A stretch of DNA of 5,849 bases from CAVUAF01 sp964460655 (GTDB lineage Bacteria > Acidobacteriota > Terriglobia > Terriglobales > Acidobacteriaceae): positions 1-5,849 of the forward strand of contig CAYWSH010000212.1 of NCBI GenBank assembly GCA_964460655.1, read 5' to 3'. Position numbers and translations under genes: made by a program. Positions within the stretch are counted from its first letter, which is position 1; the number at the start of each line of letters is the position of its first letter. Under the pieces are notes generated by a model. That model was not told the DNA's origin. It saw nothing but the letters and a program-made list of their open reading frames with translations, and searched no databases. Shown piece after piece: positions 1 through 5,849 of this stretch.

Positions 1-347
1 TTCCCCGGCGGCTTCATCGACCAGTTCGTCGGCACGGCGCTGCTCATGTTGCTCATCTGCGCGCTAACCGACGACCGCAACAACGCGCCGCCGGCCCGCC
101 TCGCACCCGTGCTCATCGGGCTCGCTGTTCTCGTCATCGGTATGACGTTCGGCTTCAACGCCGGCTACGCCATCAATCCCGCGCGCGACCTCGGCCCGCG
201 CCTCTTCACCGCGGTCGCCGGCTGGGGCTCGGGTGTCTTCACCGCGGGCAACAATTGGTGGTGGGTACCGGTGGTGGCGCCGTGCATCGGCGCGGTCGCG
301 GGCGCGTTCACGTATGACTCCATCATCCGCCGCCATGGAGCCGGCGC

Positions 348-351
<4 letters not shown>
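1..351 (+). CDS. glpF: Glycerol uptake facilitator (aquaglyceroporin, MIP family), C-terminal fragment
   Basis: This is an inner-membrane channel of the MIP family that lets glycerol diffuse into the cell. The window begins inside the gene, in frame from base 1, and shows the last 116 residues. Visible are three hydrophobic stretches (about fragment residues 8-22, 34-50 and 88-106). The second NPA half-helix reads INPARD at residues 58-63. In this family the Arg of NPAR forms the selectivity filter, and the following Asp is typical of glycerol-conducting channels rather than pure aquaporins. The first NPA box and the start codon lie off the left edge. The stop codon (349-351) overlaps the GTG start of the glycerol kinase gene, which supports both the operon and the glycerol-channel call. 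The protein ends in a short polar tail after TYDSIIRR, as in other GlpF proteins. Confidence 0.93.
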
Positions 352-1841
<1,490 letters not shown>

Positions 1842-1851
1842 CGGCGGTGAA

Positions 1852-2700
1852 TCACTTCACTATTGGGACGCGCGGATCCATGTGGTTTCCCCACGAGGCT
1901 TTCACCCACACGTGATCGGAGTCTTCGGTGTTGTTCAATCCGCGCGCGCTGCCCGCCAGGCAATTGAGGTAATAGACGTCGTACCCGTGCCCGGCGACCA
2001 CGGGGTGGAAGCCGTCACGCACCAGCACGACGTCGCCATCGTGCGCCGTCACGGTGAGGTCGCGGCTGCCATCCTTCCTATAGAGGCGCTGGTGCGCGAA
2101 CCCGCCCTTGCGGGCGATGCGGTAGTAGTAGATCTCATCGAGGTCGAGTTCCTGCGGCGGCTTGTGCTCATCGTGCTTGTGCGGCGGGTAGCTCGACCAG
2201 TTCCCGCTCGGCGTGTAGACCTCCACCAGGATGAGCTTGTCGGCCGGGAAATCGGGCGGCATGACGTCCACGATCTGCCGCGACGCATTCCCGCCACCGC
2301 GCAAGTAGGTCTTGACGTCTTGCGGCGTGATGACCTTCGGCTCGAGCTTAGCCGTCGACGGCGCACGGCACTCCGCGATCTCGCACACCGTTTCAGCCGT
2401 GATCTCGACGCTGTGCTGGGGCGGCAGGTAGATCACGTGCGGCAGACCGTCGAAGACGCTCGTGCGTTTGCCGATGGCCAGCGCGCGTCCGCCCCAATCC
2501 GCCTGGCAACGCCCGCTCAGCAGAACGAATGCGGCCTCTTCGTCCTGCAGGTTCACGCGCAGCGTCGCTTCGGCCGGCAGGCGATGTACAAAGAAACTCA
2601 TCCACTCCCACTTCGCCTTGGCGCGCGGCAGGTTCAGCAGGCGGCCTTGCTTGTCCGGCTTCTCCGCCGAATGCACGAGGAAATCATTCACTTGATTCAT
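1852..2700 (-). CDS. iolB: 5-deoxy-glucuronate isomerase
   Basis: IolB isomerises 5-deoxy-D-glucuronate, the product of IolD, to 2-deoxy-5-keto-D-gluconate in myo-inositol catabolism. The protein has 282 residues, close to the usual family length of about 270, and belongs to the KduI/IolB bicupin family. The C-terminal cupin carries the expected metal ligands: H174 and H176 (YPPHKHDEH), E189 (LDEIYYY) and H232 (DGFHPVV), matching the HxH...E...H set known in KduI. The frame stays open for a further 217 codons upstream, but that stretch lies inside iolD and reads as low-complexity Arg/Gly-rich sequence. The ATG at 2700 is chosen because homology begins there, it overlaps the iolD stop in an ATGA, and a purine-rich AGGAAGGG precedes it. 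It is the last gene of the operon and meets glpK tail to tail with a 10-base gap. Confidence 0.95.
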   Translation of the reverse strand: MNQVNDFLVHSAEKPDKQGRLLNLPRAKAKWEWMSFFVHRLPAEATLRVNLQDEEAAFVLLSGRCQADWGGRALAIGKRTSVFDGLPHVIYLPPQHSVEITAETVCEIAECRAPSTAKLEPKVITPQDVKTYLRGGGNASRQIVDVMPPDFPADKLILVEVYTPSGNWSSYPPHKHDEHKPPQELDLDEIYYYRIARKGGFAHQRLYRKDGSRDLTVTAHDGDVVLVRDGFHPVVAGHGYDVYYLNCLAGSARGLNNTEDSDHVWVKASWGNHMDPRVPIVK

Positions 2701-4622
2701 TTCCTGCCGCCCTTCCTGCCACCGGACGCGGCGCTCTTCGCCTGCGCACGCGCGCTGCCGGCGCGCGCCGGGAAGAAATATCGTTCCTTCTGGCGCGCCG
2801 CGCGATACTTTTCGCCCGCCGCCTGCACCGCCGGTTGCGGCGAGACCTCGGCGATGGGCACGTCCCACCAGCTCTTGTATCCGCCGACGCGCTCGTTCAT
2901 GTCCGTCTCGAGCGCGATCACGGTGGTCACCTTCGAGACGCGCGCCTGCTCGAGCGCCTTCGTCAGTTCCTTGTGATTCTGTGCCCGCACGGTCTTCGCG
3001 CCCAGTGACGCCGCATTCGCCGCCAGGTCCAGCTGGATCGGCGCTCCCGCCAGTTGCTCGCCCTTGCGATAACGATACTCCGTCCCAAACCCGCCGGAGC
3101 CGCACGCGCGGCTCAGTCCACCGATCGAGCTGAACCCCCTGTTGTCCAGCAGCACCACGTTGATCTTGATCCCTTCCTGCACCGCCGTCACCAGTTCCTG
3201 CGCCATCATCAAGTACGAGCCGTCGCCGACCATGACGTAGACCTCGCGCGCCGGATCCGCGAGCTTCACCCCGATCCCGCCGGCGATCTCGTAACCCATG
3301 CACGAGTAGCCGTACTCGAGGTGATAGCCGTGGGGATCGCGCGCACGCCACAGTTTGTGCAGGTCGCCCGGCAGGCTGCCCGCCGCGCAGACCACGACGT
3401 CGCGCGGCCGCAGGAAGCGGTTCACCGCACCGATGATCTCCGCCTGCGTCAGCTTCTCCTTGTCCTTAATGGCGATGACGCGGTCGAGCTCGTGTTCCCA
3501 CTTCGCCCGCAGGTCGCGCACCCGCCGGGCATACGCAGCGGCGACCCGATGTCCACGCAAAGCTGCTTCCAGCTCTTCCAGCGTCACCCGCGCATCGCCG
3601 GTAAGCGGCAGCGCAGCATGCTTAGAGGCATCGGATTCGGCGACGTTGAGGTTGATGAACCGTACGTTCGCGTCCTGGAACGCTGTTTTCGACGCCGTGG
3701 TGAAGTCCGAATAGCGCGTCCCGATGCCGATGACGAGATCGGCTGCGCGCGCCAGGAGGTTCGCCGCCGAGGTTCCCGTAGCACCGATCGCGCCGACGTA
3801 TTGTTCGTGGTAGTAGGGCAGCGCTCCCTTGCCTGCCTGCGTCTCGCCGACCGGGATGCCGGTCTGCTTGGCGAAGCGCGCCAGGACCTCGGTCGCCGCC
3901 GAGTAGATAACGCCGCCGCCAGCAACGATCAGCGGCCGCTTCGCGGCGCGGACCCACGCCACCGCCGTCGCCAGCGCGTTCGCATCGGGCCGCGGCCGCG
4001 CGATGTGCCACACGCGCTTTTCGAAGAACTCGCGCGGATAATCGAACGCCTCGGCTTGCGTGTCCTGGGGCAGCGCGAGCGTGACGGCGCCGGTCTCGGC
4101 CGGCGAGGTGAGCACGCGCAGCGCTTCCGGCAACGACGTGAGCAGTTGTTCCGGCCGCTGGATCCGGTCCCAATAGCGCGACACCGGCTGGAAGCAGTCG
4201 TTCACGGAGATGTCCTGCGTGGCCGCCGATTCGAGCTGCTGCAGCACCGGCGCGACGTTGCGGCGCGCGAACACGTCGCCGGGCAACAACAGGACGGGCA
4301 AGCGGTTGATCGTCGCGGTCGCGGCGCCCGTCACCATGTTGGTCGCGCCCGGGCCGACGGAGCTCGTACAGGCGAACGCGCGCAAACGATCGCTAGTCTT
4401 GGCGAACGCCGTCGCGGTGTGCACCATCGCCTGCTCGTTGCGCACCAGGTAATAACGGAAGTCCGGATTCTGCTGCAGCGCTTCGCCCACACCGGCGACG
4501 TTGCCATGGCCGAAGATGCCGAAGCAGCCGCCGAAGAACCGCTGCTCGCGGCCGTCGCGCTCCGTGTACTGCTGCTTCAGGAAGCCGATCAGCGCCTGCG
4601 CCATGGTCAATCGTCGGGTCAT
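2697..4622 (-). CDS. iolD: 3D-(3,5/4)-trihydroxycyclohexane-1,2-dione hydrolase (ThDP-dependent)
   Basis: IolD opens the ring of the trihydroxycyclohexane-dione formed from inosose, giving 5-deoxy-glucuronate, the substrate of IolB. The protein has 641 residues with the three-domain layout of the acetolactate-synthase-like ThDP enzymes. The N-terminal PYR domain carries the activating glutamate E63 (RNEQAMVHTATAFAK) and the motif SSVGPGATNMVTGA (about 87-100). A central Rossmann-like domain spans about 210-360. The C-terminal domain has the ThDP/Mg motif GDG at 466-468 followed 25 residues later by N494. The start at 4622 is chosen over the ATG at 4604 because GAGG sits 5 bases before it and overlaps the stop of the kinase gene. 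The open frame further upstream is antisense-like shadow in the kinase gene. After RQKERYFFPAR the C-terminus adds a basic, Gly/Ala-rich tail ending GGRKGGRK, which is probably disordered. Confidence 0.95.
   Translation of the reverse strand: MTRRLTMAQALIGFLKQQYTERDGREQRFFGGCFGIFGHGNVAGVGEALQQNPDFRYYLVRNEQAMVHTATAFAKTSDRLRAFACTSSVGPGATNMVTGAATATINRLPVLLLPGDVFARRNVAPVLQQLESAATQDISVNDCFQPVSRYWDRIQRPEQLLTSLPEALRVLTSPAETGAVTLALPQDTQAEAFDYPREFFEKRVWHIARPRPDANALATAVAWVRAAKRPLIVAGGGVIYSAATEVLARFAKQTGIPVGETQAGKGALPYYHEQYVGAIGATGTSAANLLARAADLVIGIGTRYSDFTTASKTAFQDANVRFINLNVAESDASKHAALPLTGDARVTLEELEAALRGHRVAAAYARRVRDLRAKWEHELDRVIAIKDKEKLTQAEIIGAVNRFLRPRDVVVCAAGSLPGDLHKLWRARDPHGYHLEYGYSCMGYEIAGGIGVKLADPAREVYVMVGDGSYLMMAQELVTAVQEGIKINVVLLDNRGFSSIGGLSRACGSGGFGTEYRYRKGEQLAGAPIQLDLAANAASLGAKTVRAQNHKELTKALEQARVSKVTTVIALETDMNERVGGYKSWWDVPIAEVSPQPAVQAAGEKYRAARQKERYFFPARAGSARAQAKSAASGGRKGGRK
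2700..2723 (-). repeat. Tandem duplication of a 12-base unit at the iolD 3' end, supplying the iolB ribosome binding site
   Basis: On the minus strand two adjacent 12-base units (2723-2712 and 2711-2700) agree at 10 of 12 positions and encode Gly-Gly-Arg-Lys twice at the end of IolD. Both contain AGGAA. In the copy next to iolB the purines touch the ATG and are too close to serve. The farther copy gives AGGAAGGG (2717-2710), ending 9 bases before the ATG, a workable Shine-Dalgarno. The repeat and its position are seen directly; its use as a ribosome binding site is inferred. Confidence 0.6.
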
Positions 4623-4627
4623 GGATG

Positions 4628-4632
4628 CCTCA
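4628..4632 (-). promoter_or_regulatory. Ribosome binding site of iolD overlapping the kinase stop codon
   Basis: On the minus strand TGAGG combines the TGA stop of the kinase gene with a GAGG Shine-Dalgarno, followed by 5 bases and the iolD ATG at 4622. No such motif precedes the next in-frame ATG at 4604, so this site decides the iolD start. Overlap of stop and binding site suggests that ribosomes finishing the kinase re-initiate on iolD. Confidence 0.65.
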
Positions 4633-5643
4633 GTGGCTGGCCTCGACTTTCTGCGCGCGCCCCTGCGTCTCGTGGACATGCGTCTCCGCCGGCAACATCG
4701 GGAGACGCGCGGCGCCGAACAGGCCGGCGTCGGGACCGAGCTCGGCTTTGCGGATCTCCGTGCCGCGGCTCGCGCGGTAGACGAATGACCGCTTCTCGAC
4801 CTCTTCAAAGATGAACGGAGAAAAAATGTCCCACGCGCCCGAACCGCCGCCACCGATGACGAACATCGGCAGGTTGAGCGCGTTGATCATGCCAGCAAGC
4901 GCGATCCCCAGCCCGCGGCCGACCTCGCCGAAGATGCGCAACGACGCGGCATCGCCCTGTACCGCCAGGTCATAAACCGTCTTCGAGGTGAAGAACGGAT
5001 CCTGCTCGATGGCCTGCCGCAGCGCCGGCGCCGTGCCTCCGGCAGCGGCTTCGCGCGCCATGCGCACGATGCCGGTCGCGCCCGCGAACGTCTCGAGGCA
5101 GCCATTGTTCCCGCACGGACACGGCGCACCTTCGGGGTCGACCGTCATGTGTCCCGGTTCGCCGGCCATGCCCGTCATGCCGTGCCACATCTCGCCGTCG
5201 AGGATGATCCCGCCACCTACGCCCGTGCCCAGCGTGAGCATGCACATGGAGTCATGGTCGCGGCCCGCGCCCAGCCAGAACTCGCCCATGGCGCCGGCGT
5301 TGGCGTCGTTCTCCAGGATGACGCTCATCCCGAGCTGCCGCTCGATCTCGTCGCGCACCGGGTAGTCGTGCCAGCCAGGCAGGTTCGGCGACTCGCGCAG
5401 CACGCCGGTGCGCAGATCGATGATCCCCGGGATCCCGATGCCCACACCGACCAGCGACCCAGCGTCGCGATGCTTCTCCGCCAGCGCCCGGATGTTCTCC
5501 ACCATCGCACCGACGATCTTGTCGGTAGTGCGCAGCGCCTTGGTGCTGGTGGTCACCTTGTCCAGCATGTGCCCTTGCGCATCGACGACGGCTACCCGCA
5601 GGTTCGTCCCCCCCAGATCTACCCCGATCGCCAGCGTGGTCAT
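4630..5643 (-). CDS. ROK-family sugar kinase, probable glucokinase
   Basis: This cytosolic ATP-dependent sugar kinase most likely converts glucose to glucose 6-phosphate. It has 337 residues from the ATG at 5643, typical for ROK kinases. The N-terminal phosphate-binding motif is VDLGGTNLR (residues 8-16). ENDANAGAMGE (111-121) carries the catalytic Asp113, and GTGVGGG (139-145) is the second glycine loop. The ROK signature has E162 and H165 (GEPGH), with C175, C177 and C182 (CPCGNNGC) as likely zinc ligands and E184. GGGGSG near 277 closes the nucleotide site. There is no N-terminal helix-turn-helix, so it is a kinase and not a ROK repressor. An in-frame TTG at 5652 would add three residues; neither start has a clear Shine-Dalgarno. 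It leads an operon with iolD (7-base gap) and iolB. Glucokinase is the default family reading; a sugar acid or inositol-derived substrate is possible from context but unproven. Confidence 0.88.
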   Translation of the reverse strand: MTTLAIGVDLGGTNLRVAVVDAQGHMLDKVTTSTKALRTTDKIVGAMVENIRALAEKHRDAGSLVGVGIGIPGIIDLRTGVLRESPNLPGWHDYPVRDEIERQLGMSVILENDANAGAMGEFWLGAGRDHDSMCMLTLGTGVGGGIILDGEMWHGMTGMAGEPGHMTVDPEGAPCPCGNNGCLETFAGATGIVRMAREAAAGGTAPALRQAIEQDPFFTSKTVYDLAVQGDAASLRIFGEVGRGLGIALAGMINALNLPMFVIGGGGSGAWDIFSPFIFEEVEKRSFVYRASRGTEIRKAELGPDAGLFGAARLPMLPAETHVHETQGRAQKVEASH

Positions 5644-5652
5644 AAGCGGCAA

Positions 5653-5658
5653 AGTCTA
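5653..5658 (-). promoter_or_regulatory. Possible -10 box (TAGACT) for the ROK-iolD-iolB operon
   Basis: On the minus strand, TAGACT within an AT-richer stretch (TTTTAGACTTT) matches TATAAT at 4 of 6 positions. It is the best -10 candidate seen between the kinase start and the tRNA gene. No acceptable -35 hexamer lies 16-19 bases upstream. If used, transcription would begin about 3-5 bases before the ATG at 5643, giving a nearly leaderless message, which fits the absence of a Shine-Dalgarno there. This is a weak prediction. Confidence 0.25.
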
Positions 5659-5671
5659 AAAGATTCGCGTG

Positions 5672-5679
5672 GCACGTGC
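5672..5679. repeat. 8-base perfect palindrome GCACGTGC upstream of the ROK kinase gene
   Basis: This palindrome lies 29 bases before the ATG of the kinase gene, on the upstream side of the operon. It falls about where a -35 region would be if the weak -10 at 5653-5658 is used. It could be half of an operator core, but no second copy was seen in the window and the symmetry stops at 8 bases. Confidence 0.3.
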
Positions 5680-5749
5680 TTGGAAAAATGCGAACTCTCG
5701 GCCCGGCACCACGGTTTTCCCCGCGCTGAACGTGGGTTTCACCAGGGTC

Positions 5750-5761
5750 GGCCATTTGGCC
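5750..5761. repeat. 12-base inverted repeat GGCCA-TT-TGGCC overlapping the tRNA -35 box
   Basis: The two 5-base arms are exact inverted copies around a 2-base centre, and the palindrome does not extend outward. It covers the -35 hexamer of the tRNA promoter, so it could be a protein-binding site. In GC-rich DNA a 5-base-arm palindrome also arises by chance, and the seen fact is only the symmetry. Confidence 0.4.
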
Positions 5762-5784
5762 CATCCTGCGCCGCCTGCTATAAT
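5756..5784 (+). promoter_or_regulatory. Sigma70-type promoter of the tRNA-Gly gene
   Basis: A perfect -10 box TATAAT lies at 5779-5784, preceded by TGC at 5776-5778, which makes it an extended -10. Seventeen bases upstream is TTGGCC (5756-5761), a 4 of 6 match to TTGACA. Transcription would start near 5791, giving a leader of about 6 bases before the mature tRNA, a usual arrangement for stable RNA genes. The call is inferred from sequence only, but box quality, spacing and position all agree. Confidence 0.82.
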
Positions 5785-5796
5785 CACACCTGACGA

Positions 5797-5849
5797 GCGG
5801 GAGTAACTCAGCGGTAGAGTGCGACCTTGCCAAGGTCGAAGTCGCGGGT
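5797..5849 (+). tRNA. tRNA-Gly (anticodon GCC), 5' part, cut by the window edge
   Basis: The first 53 bases fold as a tRNA. The 5' acceptor strand is GCGGGAG (5797-5803), then T8 and A9. The D stem ACTC/GAGT (5806-5809 with 5817-5820) encloses AGCGGTA. The anticodon stem CGACC/GGTCG (5822-5826 with 5834-5838) encloses the loop TTGCCAA, and the anticodon GCC lies at 5829-5831. A 5-base variable loop follows, then the first T-stem strand GCGGG (5844-5848) and T54 at the window edge. Anticodon GCC reads glycine codons GGC and GGT. The T-loop, the 3' acceptor strand and any CCA lie beyond the window, so the acceptor pairing cannot be checked. Confidence 0.95.

Noticed and set aside
2701..3351. 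A 217-codon upstream in-frame extension of iolB
   Set aside because: It overlaps iolD in another frame, has shadow-like composition, and IolB homology starts at the ATG at 2700 with its own binding site.
3054..4814. A 586-codon open frame on the plus strand opposite iolD
   Set aside because: It is rich in Arg, Ala, Asp and His with no recognisable domain, lies wholly antisense to the well-supported iolD and runs into the kinase gene. Long antisense frames are expected in codon-biased GC-rich genes.
4623..4853. An upstream in-frame extension of iolD into the kinase gene
   Set aside because: The extension is Arg/Ser-rich shadow sequence. The family N-terminus, the Shine-Dalgarno and the kinase stop codon all point to the ATG at 4622.
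4630..5643. Reading the ROK protein as a transcriptional repressor of the inositol operon
   Set aside because: There is no N-terminal winged helix; the ATP-binding motif VDLGGTNLR begins at residue 8, as in ROK kinases.
5797..5849. The tRNA gene as an attachment site for an integrated element
   Set aside because: The 3' end of the tRNA, where integration would occur, is outside the window, and no integrase or repeated tRNA end is visible.

Overview
The window is GC-rich (roughly 65% by eye) bacterial chromosome with tightly packed, ordinary metabolic genes. It holds two convergent carbon-catabolism modules and, at the right edge, the start of a tRNA gene. The style of the genes (a ROK glucokinase, ThDP-dependent IolD and an FGGY glycerol kinase, all GC-rich with little intergenic space) would suit a soil bacterium such as an acidobacterium. 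That taxonomic guess is weak and comes from general resemblance only.

Left module, + strand, 1-1841: the C-terminal part of a glycerol facilitator (glpF, cut by the left edge) overlaps by 4 bases the complete glycerol kinase gene glpK. Together they import glycerol and trap it as glycerol 3-phosphate.

Right module, - strand, 5643 down to 1852: a ROK-family sugar kinase (probable glucokinase), then iolD (trihydroxycyclohexane-dione hydrolase), then iolB (5-deoxy-glucuronate isomerase). The first junction is a 7-base gap and the second a 4-base ATGA overlap, so the three genes look like one translationally coupled operon. IolD and IolB catalyse consecutive middle steps of myo-inositol breakdown. 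The operon is closed at both ends: it runs tail to tail into glpK (10-base gap) and is preceded by an oppositely oriented tRNA gene. The other inositol genes (iolG, iolE, iolC, iolJ and a transporter) must therefore lie elsewhere or be replaced.

Right edge, + strand, 5797-5849: the 5' 53 bases of a tRNA-Gly(GCC), with a convincing extended -10 sigma70-type promoter just upstream. The 5644-5796 divergent spacer holds this promoter, two short palindromes and perhaps a weak start-proximal promoter for the operon.

I saw no mobile elements, CRISPR arrays, riboswitches or clear terminators. No evidently new system is present. The points most worth checking are the ROK-iolD-iolB grouping, a 12-base tandem duplication that supplies the iolB ribosome binding site, and the altered regulatory residues of GlpK.
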